From: Cochlodiniinecator piscidefendens
GTDB lineage: Bacteria > Pseudomonadota > Alphaproteobacteria > Rhodobacterales > Rhodobacteraceae
Assembly: GCF_011326755.1 (NCBI RefSeq)
Contig: NZ_JAAOIE010000002.1
Span: 1 to 64,000, forward strand
DNA: 64,000 bases
Reading direction: 5' to 3'
The notes beneath the pieces were generated by a model. The model was not told where the DNA came from and searched no databases. It was given only the letters and a program-made list of their open reading frames with translations. Every line of letters begins with the position of its first letter. The first letter of the stretch is position 1. Made by a program: the position numbers and the translations under genes. Positions 36,180 to 46,048 of the stretch are shown piece after piece.

Positions 36180-37472
36180 ATGCCAACAGAAATCCTGATG
36201 CCCGCGCTCTCCCCCACGATGGAGGAGGGCACACTTGCAAAGTGGCTCGTCAATGAAGGCGACACAGTCTCGGCCGGTGATCTACTTGCAGAAATCGAAA
36301 CTGACAAAGCGACAATGGAATTCGAAGCGGTAGACGAAGGTGTCATCGGTAAAATTCTGATCGCGGAAGGCAGTGCAAATGTTGCTGTTAACTCTGTGAT
36401 CGCCGTTTTACTCGACGATGGTGAAAGTGCTGCGAATATAAAACTTTCGACAGCAGCTCCAACACCGACTGCATCAGAACTCCCCGCTGAAGCCCCAGCC
36501 CCAGCGCCAATGGTCGGCACCACCCCCGCGCCATCAGCAGTAACCGGCACACGGGTATTTGCCACACCTTTGGCCCGCCGTATCGCTGCAGATAAAGGTC
36601 TGGATCTCACGCAGATTTCAGGTTCAGGTCCCAAAGGGCGCATTGTCAAAGCCGATGTAGAATCCGCGACTGCTGTACCTAAAGCTGAGGCAGCGGTGCA
36701 ACAAAGTGCAATTACCTCTACCGCACCTACCCCGACTGCGACGCCTTCTTCTGACGCAATCGCAAAAATTTATGCGGATCGAAAATACGAAGAAATTCAA
36801 CTCGATGGCATGCGTAAAACCATTGCAGCGCGCCTAACCGAAGCCAAGCAAACTGTGCCGCATTTCTACCTGCGTCGCGATATTCACTTGGATGATCTAA
36901 TGTCATTCCGTAGTCAGCTGAACAAACAGCTTGCCGCGCGTGAAATCAAATTGTCCGTGAATGATTTCATCATCAAAGCTTGCGCCCTTGCGTTACAATC
37001 TGTACCCGCGGCCAACGCTGTTTGGGCTGGAGATCGGGTATTGCAGATGGAAGCCTCGGATGTTGCAGTCGCTGTGGCAATCGAAGGCGGGCTATTTACC
37101 CCAGTCTTACGCGACTCCGATACGAAATCCCTTTCCGCTCTCTCTGCAGAAATGAAAGATTTGGCCACTCGCGCCCGCGACCGCAAGCTTGCGCCTCATG
37201 AATATCTGGGCGGCAGTTTTGCGATTTCAAATCTAGGTATGTTTGGAATTGATAATTTCGACGCGGTAATCAATCCTCCACATGGTGCGATCTTAGCGGT
37301 GGGTGCGGGCAAAAAGAAGCCAGTCGTGAATTCAGATGGGGATTTAAGTGTTGCAACGGTAATGTCTGTAACGCTGTCAGTCGATCACCGTGTGATTGAC
37401 GGTGCATTGGCCGCAGAACTTCTCAATGAAATTGTAAGTAATCTAGAAAACCCGATGTTGATGCTCGCTTGA
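36180..37472 (+). CDS. pdhC: Dihydrolipoamide acetyltransferase (PDH E2)
   Basis: The E2 core transfers the acetyl group to CoA. Domains of the 430-residue protein: lipoyl domain 1-78 (Lys43), a flexible Ala/Pro linker, the peripheral subunit-binding domain at about 122-158 ('[18 protein letters not shown]'), a second linker, and the catalytic domain from about 200 to the end with '[17 protein letters not shown]' (active-site His and Asp). The E3 gene is not in the operon here. A strong terminator follows. Confidence 0.96.
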   Translation: MPTEILMPALSPTMEEGTLAKWLVNEGDTVSAGDLLAEIETDKATMEFEAVDEGVIGKILIAEGSANVAVNSVIAVLLDDGESAANIKLSTAAPTPTASELPAEAPAPAPMVGTTPAPSAVTGTRVFATPLARRIAADKGLDLTQISGSGPKGRIVKADVESATAVPKAEAAVQQSAITSTAPTPTATPSSDAIAKIYADRKYEEIQLDGMRKTIAARLTEAKQTVPHFYLRRDIHLDDLMSFRSQLNKQLAAREIKLSVNDFIIKACALALQSVPAANAVWAGDRVLQMEASDVAVAVAIEGGLFTPVLRDSDTKSLSALSAEMKDLATRARDRKLAPHEYLGGSFAISNLGMFGIDNFDAVINPPHGAILAVGAGKKKPVVNSDGDLSVATVMSVTLSVDHRVIDGALAAELLNEIVSNLENPMLMLA

Positions 37473-37488
37473 TATTCAAATTTTTCAC

Positions 37489-37532
37489 AAAAAAAAAGGG
37501 ACCGTGAGATAACTCACGGTCCCTTTTTTTTT
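37489..37532. terminator. Bidirectional terminator between pdhC and cysE
   Basis: GGGACCGTGAG-ATAA-CTCACGGTCCC is a perfect 11-bp stem flanked by nine A and nine T residues, so it can stop transcription from both convergent genes. Confidence 0.97.
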
Positions 37533-37544
37533 AATTTGAGAAAT

Positions 37545-38357
37545 TTATCCGCCAGTACTGTTGATCAATTGATCCATCGTAAGCGCAGGCTGGTCACATC
37601 CAGCTTCGCCAACAATCTTCGCCGGTACACCCGCGACTGTTTTGCACGGCGGAACTTCTTGTAAAACGACAGAGCCGGCCGCGATCCGGCTACAATGCCC
37701 AACGCGAATATTTCCAAGCACTTTAGCGCCCGCGCCGATGAGAACGCCGTCATCAATCTTAGGGTGACGATCTTCGTCTTCTTTCCCAGTGCCACCCAAA
37801 GTAACAGAATGAAGCATCGACACATTGTCACCAACAATTGCGGTTTCCCCAATCACAATAGAATGAGCGTGATCAATCATGATCCCTTTCCCAATCGTCG
37901 CGCCGGGATGAATATCAATGCCAAACTCTTCGGAAACGCGCATCTGAATGAAGTAAGCCAAATCTCTGCGATTTGTTTTCCATAGCCAATTTCCTATCCG
38001 GTAGGCTTGAACGGCTTGGTATCCTTTGAAAAATAACAAAGGTTGAATAAGACGGTGGCACGCGGGATCGCGATCAAGAACAGCAACCAAATCCGCACGT
38101 GCAGAATGAGCTAAATCAGGCTCTGCCCCATAGGCATCATCCGCGATTTCCCGCAAAATCTGTTCAGACATCTCGCCTGAAGCAAGTTTCAAAGAAACGC
38201 GATAAGCAAGCGCATGCTCAATATCACGATGATGAAGAATGCTAGAATGAACCAAGCCACCTAGAAGAGGCTCTTCCGCGATCATTGCGCCTGCTTCATT
38301 GCGAATGCGCTCCCACACAGGATCAACTGATACAATCTTTTCTTTGACCTCAGCCAT
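37545..38357 (-). CDS. cysE: Serine O-acetyltransferase
   Basis: CysE makes O-acetylserine, the substrate of CysK (encoded at 5099-6136). The 270-residue protein has a helical N-terminal domain followed by the left-handed beta-helix of hexapeptide repeats: 'IDIHPGATIGKGIMIDHAHS', 'VIGETAIVGDNVSMLHSVTL', 'GDRHPKI'-like loop and 'VLIGAGAKVLGNI'. The active-site His residues are in the DHAHS/HSVTLGG region. GGGAG precedes the ATG. It lies just beyond the end of the gene transfer agent cluster on the same strand; I recall cysE as a frequent neighbour there in Rhodobacterales. Confidence 0.95.
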   Translation of the reverse strand: MAEVKEKIVSVDPVWERIRNEAGAMIAEEPLLGGLVHSSILHHRDIEHALAYRVSLKLASGEMSEQILREIADDAYGAEPDLAHSARADLVAVLDRDPACHRLIQPLLFFKGYQAVQAYRIGNWLWKTNRRDLAYFIQMRVSEEFGIDIHPGATIGKGIMIDHAHSIVIGETAIVGDNVSMLHSVTLGGTGKEDEDRHPKIDDGVLIGAGAKVLGNIRVGHCSRIAAGSVVLQEVPPCKTVAGVPAKIVGEAGCDQPALTMDQLINSTGG

Positions 38358-38433
38358 GTGCTTTCTCCCGCGTCCATGCCGTTAGTCAATAAATAGGCGG
38401 GAGAAAGACAAATGCCAAGAGTAAGAAGTATGG

Positions 38434-38464
38434 AAAAATCGCGCGCACCACCAAGCGCGCGCGA
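38434..38464 (-). terminator. Terminator at the end of the GTA cluster
   Basis: Read leftwards, a GC-rich stem (GCGCGCGA pairing with TCGCGCGC, 38439-38446 and 38457-38464) is followed by five T residues. It lies 7 bp past the stop of the last GTA gene and separates it from cysE. Confidence 0.75.
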
Positions 38465-38470
38465 AATTAG

Positions 38471-41400
38471 TTACGTCTGCAATGCAAGTGTGGCAGCTGG
38501 CCCAGGCCCAAATCGGTCCGAAAGCTGAGCAACTTGCAGCTCATAGCCTCCTGTCACGCCGTCAGCACCTTTCTCGGCTTGGGTATAAGCCCAATTAGGC
38601 TGATTGACGATAACTTCTCGTTTTATTTGACCATCTGCAATCACGCGTAACAGGTATGCTTCATTGCTTTCCCCCAACGGAACTTCGAACGAAGACCAAC
38701 TATCGCCGTCAATACGTGTACGCCTAACCCATGAAAAGTCACTGTCGCCGGAAGGATTAATATCTCCGACCAAGTGAACAGGACTATATGGCCGCAGCCC
38801 AATGCCTTTAAACGCTTCCGATTTCGAAACATATGAAGGGTCGTCAAGGCTTCTACTCGCTGGACCAACCTTATAATGGCGCACCAAATCACGTGCATTC
38901 TGTTGCAGTGAAATTTGCTGAAGCGACGCATCAAGCAGTACGATAGTAGATCCGGGCGGCCAAGTGTCAGGCATAATTGCATCAGTACCCAGTTGGCCAC
39001 GAAGACGGACCGTCAAATCGTAGGTATCTTCGGAGACCAACGTTGCATGCTGGAACTGAAAGATTTCCCAATTATCCGATGAACCATCACCAATCGCGGC
39101 AAAGTTCGCGCCGTTCAACACATCAAACCAATTAGCTGACACCATGGATCCACTTGTCAACTTCACTCTCAGCGCCGCACCATTGTCACGACGCCCACTT
39201 GGCGCTGCAAACATGGGTGACAACGTTTGTCCTAACGCATTGGCTCTCGGCACAATCAAGTTAAGGCCATACCCGTTTGTTGTAGGCGAACTAAACACAG
39301 CAACCGAACCAGGCCACGGGTCAGCCGTAACAGCCAGATACGGTGCATGCGGGTTTTCAGTTTCGCTCGCAAGCGGAATGTCCAAGAACACTGGAAATGG
39401 CGGCGTTGCGGGTACGAACGCACGGATGTTTGGTGTCGAGTCCAGAATGTCACGTGCCTCGTACACGCCCGTTTCAACCCGAGTAGCATCTAGGGTTCGA
39501 TATTCTCCACTTTCGACGCGATCAATTCGAAACGTTGTTTGCTCACCATTTTCCGGAATGGAAATAACGTCACCGACACCATATGCCAAAGAAGATGGTG
39601 GTAACGATAAACGTACACTGTCTCGAGCAACCCTGGCTTCTGACAACCAGCGTTCAACTGTGGCTGTCCCCTCTGCATTCGTCATTGCGAGAGAAATTTC
39701 ACTCTGAGCGACACTACGGCTTTCTTCATCTGGGAAAATAGCTTCTGCGCTACGTGTCTGATAATCGCCATCTGCCTCAATGAAATTAAGCCGTAAACGG
39801 CCCACTACTTCCGCTTCAGGTGTGCGCTCGGCTTCCAACAGAGATTCACCATTTTTCGCGACAACAAGGTGATCTAGCTCAACAGATGTATCTGTTACCC
39901 CGTCTCTATTTTTGAAGATGAGAACGCCGTCTCGTTCCAATGCATCAAACCCAAACGCAAGCATCAGAGGTTGTAACGCTGAGCGCGCGGTTTGCTCTGA
40001 CCCGACAGAATAGCCACGCACGTACCCAAACAACTCAGACACATCATAATCAGTCACTCCAGCCGCGATGCAGATTTCAGCAACAACGGACGCCAACGTA
40101 CGCCCGGAGGTACGACCGCTAATCCAATGTCCCCGTGCATAGTTGACGCCATCACTCCAAAGTTCCGTATTATTTGGATAGAACGGATATGGTCGACAAT
40201 CCCACGCCCAAACATGGGCTTTTTTCATGTCGATCATCTGTACGCCAAATTCTTCCGAAGTTGGGTTGTTCTCAGGATCGGACCAATAAGTCGAAAGTGC
40301 AGTTAAATACTGCAGCTGAATCAATTCATCACGTCGCCCATCTGAATAACGTGGCAGACTGGATTCAACAGATTTCTTATCCAAGAACTTATTGGGCTGG
40401 TTTGTCGCTTTATCAATGGCCGCACAACCGATTTCAGTAAACCAAATAGGTTTCGTTCCTGGTATCCAATCGGTACTTGCCGTTTCACGTACACCAGAAA
40501 CGCGATTGTGGTGCGCATTTTCCCACCAGTTTCGGATATCTTTATACCGAAACACCCATGGTTCATTGTGAGCGCCATCACTAATGTCTGTTCGGATTTG
40601 CGCTTCTCTTGCCTCGGGTGAGTGATAATACCAATCATAGCCTTCACCACCCTCAATGTTTGACGTGAGATAGTCCAAATTGTGGATATCACCCCACTCT
40701 GCATCAAGATGCCCTGAGTTATCACGCCAATCGGACATCGGCATATAGTTATCGATGCCGATAAAGTCGATATTGTCGTCGGACCACAATGGATCGAGAT
40801 GAAAGAATACATCGCCTGATCCATCCTGGGGATGGTAACCAAAATACTCGGTCCAGTCAGAGGCATAGCTGATCTTTGTTTTCGTTCCCAGAATGGTACG
40901 AACATCAGTTGCCAACTGTTTAAGCGCAACAACGGTTGGAAAGGTATTCCCCGCTGCCCGGATTTGCGTCAAGCTACGCAACTCAGACCCGATGCAGAAT
41001 GAATCCACGCCCCCGGCTGCAACACACAGATACGCATAGTGCAGAATAAACCGGCGGAACGACCATTCATTCGGCCCTGAGTACAAAACCGTTTTTCCAA
41101 CCACAGTAAAATCACTTACTGAAGCAGCTCCAAAGAACACATCGACTTCACCTTGTGCTGCTGCAGTTCCATCAATGCTACCGTCAACACCTGGCGCCAA
41201 AGACGTGGTTATACGCCCCCTCCACGGAAGCTGTGGCTGCTCCTGATCTGGAGCCCAAGGGTTAGGCCGCGCGTTACCAGCAATTTGCTCCATCAAGATG
41301 AACGGGTAAAACATGACTTGTTTACCCAGCGCATTAAGATGCTCGATACCTTCCACTACAGATTGATCTGTGGGTGTCCCGCCATACACAGTACGGTTAT

Positions 41401-42400
41401 CCAACACCGGCAAAACATCGGCTGTTGCACGTGTTAAACCTGTTACAGTCCACGGCATTTGCTCCCCGTCTTCGCCCGCCTGTTCCACCTTCGGCTTAAG
41501 GTTACATTCACCACATCTCAGATCATCACCAAACCAGGAAACCACTAGCGACGCAGCATCACAGTTATGCAGTTCCTCGTCCAAAGCTTCGGTTGCGGTA
41601 ACAAAATCTGTCTTGCCAGAAGGTGAATTTACGTTTGCGGTACGTGACACACCAAACCCTGACGAATAATTCACCGCGGTAGTAGCCAATGAGTATTCAC
41701 CGGTACCCGGAATAAGCGCAACACCATGCACATTGTTGGGCATTTGGTGTTCGTACCCATCCACCTCGGAAGAAACGGGTTTCAAAATTTCGAAACTCAA
41801 CTGTGGAACGCGGTTTCCAAACAATCCAAGGTCAAGATCTTCGAGAACCACATATGCAATCCCTCGGTACGCCGGGGCAGCACCAACACCTAGAACGGCC
41901 TCTATTTTTGCATCTGGCAACTGCTCTTCATCACCAGAATAGACCCGCATGTTTAACATATCGCGCGAAATTTCAACGCCATCCGCCCATATGCGGCCAA
42001 CTCTTGTAATGGGGCCATCACACAGCGCAATGGCGAGACTTACCGTATATGAATATTCAGTCGTTTTGGACGAAGGGCCACTCCCCTTACCTCCACCTGA
42101 AGTTTCAGATGTTTCGGAGGTCTCCACAAATTCTGATGCCCAGACAACCTGCCCCGAAACACGCATACGACCGAAGTGATTAGATATAGGAGACCCTTCG
42201 CTCGCGCCTGTCAGGCGAAAACGATCAACCTGCCCCGCCTCTACAGTGCTAGATCCTGAACCCATAATTTGCGCGTCCAAAGCGCGGCCAACAGTGGCAC
42301 CAATTGCACGGCCAACAACAACACTGGACAGCCCAAGGGCAGTTCCCCCAAACGCACCACCAACAGAGGCACCCACAGCGCCTAATAAAATAGTAGCCAT
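38471..42400 (-). CDS. GTA tail tip protein (RcGTA gp15, 'megatron')
   Basis: This 1309-residue protein is the counterpart of RcGTA gp15 (Rcc01698). The N-terminus is glycine-rich and hydrophobic. The middle carries a TIM-barrel glycoside-hydrolase-like domain (about residues 430-770: 'PHVVALKQL'-like, 'KISYASDWTEYFGYHPQDGS', 'WFTEIGCAAIDKATNQP'). A phage tail J-like region follows ('EAERTPEAEVVGRLRLN'), then the C-terminal domain. In the R. capsulatus particle this protein forms the lower baseplate and contacts the cell. Its start overlaps the gp14 stop (TAATG). It is full length and undisrupted. Confidence 0.93.
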   Translation of the reverse strand: MATILLGAVGASVGGAFGGTALGLSSVVVGRAIGATVGRALDAQIMGSGSSTVEAGQVDRFRLTGASEGSPISNHFGRMRVSGQVVWASEFVETSETSETSGGGKGSGPSSKTTEYSYTVSLAIALCDGPITRVGRIWADGVEISRDMLNMRVYSGDEEQLPDAKIEAVLGVGAAPAYRGIAYVVLEDLDLGLFGNRVPQLSFEILKPVSSEVDGYEHQMPNNVHGVALIPGTGEYSLATTAVNYSSGFGVSRTANVNSPSGKTDFVTATEALDEELHNCDAASLVVSWFGDDLRCGECNLKPKVEQAGEDGEQMPWTVTGLTRATADVLPVLDNRTVYGGTPTDQSVVEGIEHLNALGKQVMFYPFILMEQIAGNARPNPWAPDQEQPQLPWRGRITTSLAPGVDGSIDGTAAAQGEVDVFFGAASVSDFTVVGKTVLYSGPNEWSFRRFILHYAYLCVAAGGVDSFCIGSELRSLTQIRAAGNTFPTVVALKQLATDVRTILGTKTKISYASDWTEYFGYHPQDGSGDVFFHLDPLWSDDNIDFIGIDNYMPMSDWRDNSGHLDAEWGDIHNLDYLTSNIEGGEGYDWYYHSPEAREAQIRTDISDGAHNEPWVFRYKDIRNWWENAHHNRVSGVRETASTDWIPGTKPIWFTEIGCAAIDKATNQPNKFLDKKSVESSLPRYSDGRRDELIQLQYLTALSTYWSDPENNPTSEEFGVQMIDMKKAHVWAWDCRPYPFYPNNTELWSDGVNYARGHWISGRTSGRTLASVVAEICIAAGVTDYDVSELFGYVRGYSVGSEQTARSALQPLMLAFGFDALERDGVLIFKNRDGVTDTSVELDHLVVAKNGESLLEAERTPEAEVVGRLRLNFIEADGDYQTRSAEAIFPDEESRSVAQSEISLAMTNAEGTATVERWLSEARVARDSVRLSLPPSSLAYGVGDVISIPENGEQTTFRIDRVESGEYRTLDATRVETGVYEARDILDSTPNIRAFVPATPPFPVFLDIPLASETENPHAPYLAVTADPWPGSVAVFSSPTTNGYGLNLIVPRANALGQTLSPMFAAPSGRRDNGAALRVKLTSGSMVSANWFDVLNGANFAAIGDGSSDNWEIFQFQHATLVSEDTYDLTVRLRGQLGTDAIMPDTWPPGSTIVLLDASLQQISLQQNARDLVRHYKVGPASRSLDDPSYVSKSEAFKGIGLRPYSPVHLVGDINPSGDSDFSWVRRTRIDGDSWSSFEVPLGESNEAYLLRVIADGQIKREVIVNQPNWAYTQAEKGADGVTGGYELQVAQLSDRFGPGPAATLALQT

Positions 42401-42849
42401 TATTTAATCTCCTCAGGAAATTGAAAGCACGCCACAATGCGCCGTGCCCAAGGCTTCGAAAGCGGACTTTCAACGACATGATGGTTCGAATAAGCGTGGA
42501 TAAAACTTGGCGCAGAGCCAAGTTCACTGCGAATGCCCAAATGTTTTGCCACCGCTCCATTGCTCATGCGAAACAAAAGAACATCACCGATAGCAGCATC
42601 GTTCTTTGGTTTTTCGACCAAATGACGACGCGCACCGCGCCACAATTCTTCTTCACCAAAGGCTTCAGACCAATCCGGTGTATAGGCCGGGACCACCTCT
42701 GGTTCTGATTGGTAGAGAGCCCGCCAAATCCCACGGATCAACCCAAGACAATCTGTCCCAGCCTGTTTACGCGAAGCTTGATGCAAATAAGGCGTCCCGA
42801 TCCAATCACGTGCCTCTTTGACTACGCGTTGACCAATAAATTCAGCCAT
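42400..42849 (-). CDS. GTA NlpC/P60 peptidase (gp14)
   Basis: This 149-residue cell-wall peptidase is homologous to RcGTA gp14. The catalytic cysteine is in 'GTDCLGLIRGIWRALY' (about Cys32) and the histidine in 'SFIHAYSNHHVVESPL'. It probably cleaves host peptidoglycan during DNA delivery. The ATG follows GAGGGG and is separated by 2 bp from the end of gp13; its own stop overlaps gp15. Confidence 0.92.
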   Translation of the reverse strand: MAEFIGQRVVKEARDWIGTPYLHQASRKQAGTDCLGLIRGIWRALYQSEPEVVPAYTPDWSEAFGEEELWRGARRHLVEKPKNDAAIGDVLLFRMSNGAVAKHLGIRSELGSAPSFIHAYSNHHVVESPLSKPWARRIVACFQFPEEIK

Positions 42850-42851
42850 TA

Positions 42852-43754
42852 TTACCCCTCCGCCCCCGAACTTGAGTTACTGGAGTTACTGGAGTTTCCT
42901 GCCCTTGAAGGGTAGCTCATCAACCAATCTTCACCTGGAATATGCGGAAACCCTCTGAAATTCAGAAAGTTATTGAATTTCAAGCGACAGGTGGTCACGG
43001 ACTTATCGCACCCCGCTTCCATTCGAATTTGATCGCCAGACGCAATAGGTGCCGCGATTGACTGCCAAAGCTCAATCACGCGTGTGCCATCGACCGTGCG
43101 ATCATTTTTGATCAATCCAACCAGCCCATTGGCTTCGCCGGACTTCACAATAAACTTGCCACCTTCGAACCAGCGTTCGTCAAACCCGGCTAGGTTTTCA
43201 AATCGAAAAATACGAGCGTTTTCGACAGTTTCAACATCCAGATCCGCAGCATATCCCGGCACATCAAACGCAAATTTACACCGACCATCCCCCAACACAG
43301 CGGAACACGGGGCTTGATATACAAAGCCTTGTGCGTGGTTTAGGGCTTCACTCAATCCTCTGAGTTCAGCAGTAAACGCACCGCCACCACGACGGACCTC
43401 GCCTAATGTCCCGTTAAATTGCAATTGACGTTGAGACGTATCAGCCCAGTTCACAATCCACGCCCGCACGGCCGCATTGTCATATCGACCAGCTTGGATA
43501 TCTGCTTCGCTCACCGCAGCACTGCTTAATCCACCCACAGCCTCTGTGTTGTCAACGGCGAGGCCCGACATTTGCTCAAGCGCCTTGGCCGTCAGTCCCG
43601 TATTAGCTTTAAAGACAACATCGTCAAATGCGAGATCAACGTCATGATCGGTAAACCCCAACAGTATCCCATCGGTACGTTCCAGCGCCCAGCAAAGACA
43701 TGTGGTTGTGATCCCCGATAACAGATGTTCTTCGAATTCAGGAGAAAGAGCCAT
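42852..43754 (-). CDS. GTA hub protein (gp13, DUF2163)
   Basis: The 300-residue protein has the DUF2163 N-terminal domain ('TTCLCWALERTDGILLGFTD') and the 'phage BR0599' C-terminal part ('GCDKSVTTCRLKFNN.LNFRGF'). It has several conserved cysteines (in TTCLCWAL, PCSAVLGDGRCKF, GCDKSVTTCRLKF). From memory, the homologous RcGTA hub protein binds an iron-sulfur cluster; that is family knowledge, not visible here. The last residues are a short Ser/Asn repeat encoded by 9-bp direct repeats. The start overlaps the gp12 stop. Confidence 0.92.
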   Translation of the reverse strand: MALSPEFEEHLLSGITTTCLCWALERTDGILLGFTDHDVDLAFDDVVFKANTGLTAKALEQMSGLAVDNTEAVGGLSSAAVSEADIQAGRYDNAAVRAWIVNWADTSQRQLQFNGTLGEVRRGGGAFTAELRGLSEALNHAQGFVYQAPCSAVLGDGRCKFAFDVPGYAADLDVETVENARIFRFENLAGFDERWFEGGKFIVKSGEANGLVGLIKNDRTVDGTRVIELWQSIAAPIASGDQIRMEAGCDKSVTTCRLKFNNFLNFRGFPHIPGEDWLMSYPSRAGNSSNSSNSSSGAEG

Positions 43755-44386
43755 TACACACGCACCTCCACAACTGGTACATTTGGCACATCACCGGCTT
43801 GGAAACTGGCAACGGATGTATGAATACGGTCCGCATCAAAACGCACGGGTACATCAAATTCAAAACCCGCAGTAATTTCGGCGTTCTCGTCAGGCGGGTG
43901 ATTGAACTGAATTTGCCCGGTCGCAAAATCAATGGTGTAGTCAAGCGTTTCCTGAAGTTGATCCCCGGACACGCCAACCACGACAGTTCCTGATACCGGC
44001 TTCGTAATTGGACGCGTATATGCGTTTTCGGTGGGTGAATAAGTTTTCACAATTTGGAAATTTGACGTAACCCCATCACCAACAGCAATGATTTGATCAT
44101 CATACAGAACATCCGCAGAAGCTTTACTCGATTTATAATCAGACCAATCTTTCCAACGAAAACCATACAATTGACCGCGACGGGCTTCAAAGAAGGAAAT
44201 TAGCAATTCCACATCATCAAGCGAACGCATTCCCAATCCGGCATCATAACGCCGCATCGAATGCGCCCAGGGCGTGTTGCGCTCCTCAAATCCATTTGCC
44301 AACGTCACCACATCTGTCCGGCGCTCAGGGCCACCAATAGACCCAAAACTCAATGACGCAGGAAATCTCACTTCGTGAAAACCCAT
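43754..44386 (-). CDS. GTA distal tail protein (gp12, DUF2460)
   Basis: This 210-residue protein matches RcGTA gp12 (DUF2460): 'FHEVRFPASLSFGSIGGPER' at the N-terminus, 'YGFRWKDWSDYKSS' in the middle and 'FDVPVRFDADRI' near the end. It forms the ring at the end of the tail tube, to which the hub attaches. GGAGG precedes the ATG. It is separated from gp11 by 47 bp. Confidence 0.93.
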   Translation of the reverse strand: MGFHEVRFPASLSFGSIGGPERRTDVVTLANGFEERNTPWAHSMRRYDAGLGMRSLDDVELLISFFEARRGQLYGFRWKDWSDYKSSKASADVLYDDQIIAVGDGVTSNFQIVKTYSPTENAYTRPITKPVSGTVVVGVSGDQLQETLDYTIDFATGQIQFNHPPDENAEITAGFEFDVPVRFDADRIHTSVASFQAGDVPNVPVVEVRV

Positions 44387-44433
44387 TGTTTTCCCTCCTA
44401 AAAGCCCGTCTAATTGTCGAAAAATTGATGCGA

Positions 44434-45096
44434 TCAGCGGTTACGCTGACCACGGCCAAGTGCGCGCCCCATCTGGGCGGCGATTTGGCTTTGAGAACGC
44501 TGAAAGCTCTGTGCATCTGGGGCGGTGATATTCATAACCACATTTACAGGGCGACCACCGCCTTGCGATTGAACGCCCAAACGTCCATCGGGCCCACGTG
44601 ATAATGGCATAATCGCCTCAGGGCCGGCTTCACCCATCAATCCTGTACCACCGCGCATAGGAAAATATGTTGGCGAACCAACAACGCCGCCACTGGCAAA
44701 AGGCGTCACACGCCCTTGGGCAAAGCTCGCGCCGTTTTCAAATTGAAACAAACCACCAAGCAAGCTGTTGGCCCCTTGTGCAATCATGCCACCAACATTT
44801 TGTGTCACAGGGCGCGTTGCGATTGAATAGGCTGTGTTTACCATCGATTTGGCAACGGTTTCCAAAGCATCCGACAGCGTTCCGCCATCAAACACCAATC
44901 CATCAATTGCGCGCTTCAAACCACGGCTTACACCGTTGGACAGTTGACCTACCTCGCGCCCTGTACGTCCCATTGTTTCGGACATGCGGCTCAGCTCATG
45001 TTCAAAAGCAACCGTCATGGAAGACGCCGCGCCCATCGACGTTTCAAGCGCATCCACACTTGTATCCAAACCGGTAATATCTTCAAAGTCCGCCAT
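44434..45096 (-). CDS. GTA tail tape measure protein (gp11)
   Basis: The 220-residue product is a short tape measure protein, consistent with the short tail of GTA particles. It has an N-terminal helical region, 'KRAIDGLVFDGGTLSDALET', and the C-terminal 'FASGGVVGSPTYFPMRGGTG' followed by 'MGEAGPEAIMPL', a phage tape measure hallmark. The 45096 ATG follows GGAG; the 45135 ATG would overlap more of the upstream gene. It overlaps gp10.1 by 14 bp. Confidence 0.9.
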   Translation of the reverse strand: MADFEDITGLDTSVDALETSMGAASSMTVAFEHELSRMSETMGRTGREVGQLSNGVSRGLKRAIDGLVFDGGTLSDALETVAKSMVNTAYSIATRPVTQNVGGMIAQGANSLLGGLFQFENGASFAQGRVTPFASGGVVGSPTYFPMRGGTGLMGEAGPEAIMPLSRGPDGRLGVQSQGGGRPVNVVMNITAPDAQSFQRSQSQIAAQMGRALGRGQRNR

Positions 45097-45292
45097 GCTC
45101 TGGCTCCTCCGTACTATCAGGGAAAGCGCGCGCAAGCTCTTCCAACCGCGCGCGACTTAAGGGGGCAGAACCTTTGTCCTGCCCCAAGATGATCATCAGT
45201 TCTGCGGGGGTCAGTTGCCAAAACTCATCCGGCTTTAACCCCGCCCCTCGCATCCCTGCTTTCATCAATGCTGACCAGTTAAACTGGGTCAC
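45083..45292 (-). CDS. GTA tail assembly chaperone 2 (Rcc01693-type, gp10.1)
   Basis: This 69-residue acidic protein ('FWQLTPAELMIILG') is recognisable as the Rcc01693 family found between gp10 and gp11 in GTA clusters. It overlaps both neighbours. It probably works with gp10 as a tail assembly chaperone, like lambda G/GT. Confidence 0.85.
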   Translation of the reverse strand: MTQFNWSALMKAGMRGAGLKPDEFWQLTPAELMIILGQDKGSAPLSRARLEELARAFPDSTEEPEHGGL

Positions 45293-45615
45293 GTTTGCGC
45301 CTCTTCTGGTAAGGCAAAGGCGCGCACCAGTAGCTCTGCTGCAACACGCGCTGCTTCAAGCGGACCACCGTTGATCTCAGCACTAAGCAAATCTTGCCCT
45401 CCGCCAGACCAACCACCGCCACGCAAACCCGCAACGATAACCGCTAAAACATCACGTGTGCTGAACTGCTGCCCTTCAAAGCGTTCAACCAACTCAATCA
45501 GCGTCCCCGTTTTTAGGGACGCCTCAAGCTCAGCCAATGCACCCAATGTCAGGCGGCAATCATGCTTCACCCCATCAAGTGTCAGGGCCACCTCGCCCCT
45601 CCAAGGGTTGGTCAT
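45289..45615 (-). CDS. GTA tail assembly chaperone (gp10 family)
   Basis: The 108-residue protein starts 'MTNPWRGEVALTLDGVKHDC' and contains 'LGALAELEASLKTGTLIELV', typical of the GTA gp10 family (GTA_TAC). It overlaps its downstream neighbour (ATGA) and its start overlaps the stop of gp9. It is likely a cytosolic chaperone for the tape measure protein and not part of the particle. Confidence 0.9.
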   Translation of the reverse strand: MTNPWRGEVALTLDGVKHDCRLTLGALAELEASLKTGTLIELVERFEGQQFSTRDVLAVIVAGLRGGGWSGGGQDLLSAEINGGPLEAARVAAELLVRAFALPEEAQT

Positions 45616-46028
45616 TACAGCGCCGTAAAGGTCAAAATACCCGCAGATGCCAACGACAACTCATAGGTTGCTTCGCCGTTATGGCTACCGGAGTATTCGA
45701 TTGCGGTGATCTGAAACGGACCTTCGATCACGCCAAAGTCAGGAACGACAATTTGGAAATCTGGGGTTTCACCGTCAAAAAAGACCTGACGCGCACGTTC
45801 GTCCGTGCCTTCGTCACGGAAAACGCCTGAACCAGAAACAGATGCAGTTTTTACACCTGCACCAGCCAAGAGTTCGCGCCAACCGCCTGCGCTCTCAAGT
45901 GATGTGACGTCAACAGATTCAGCGTTAAAGCTGATACGCGTTGCACGTAGACCTGCGATGGTTTGAAATGAACCATCCCCTGTTTGGTCCACTTTGATCA
46001 ATAAGTCTTTGCCATTTTGTGCTGCCAT
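45615..46028 (-). CDS. GTA major tail tube protein (gp9)
   Basis: This 137-residue protein is the major tail tube subunit: 'DLLIKVDQTGDGSFQTIAGL', 'VDVTSLESAGGWRELLAGAG' and 'FQITAIEYSGSHNGEATYEL' are conserved among GTA and phi13-like tail proteins. AGGAG before the ATG at 46028 decides the start against 46037. It is complete. Confidence 0.93.
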   Translation of the reverse strand: MAAQNGKDLLIKVDQTGDGSFQTIAGLRATRISFNAESVDVTSLESAGGWRELLAGAGVKTASVSGSGVFRDEGTDERARQVFFDGETPDFQIVVPDFGVIEGPFQITAIEYSGSHNGEATYELSLASAGILTFTAL

Positions 46029-46048
46029 GGTTTGCACTCCTGCTTAAG

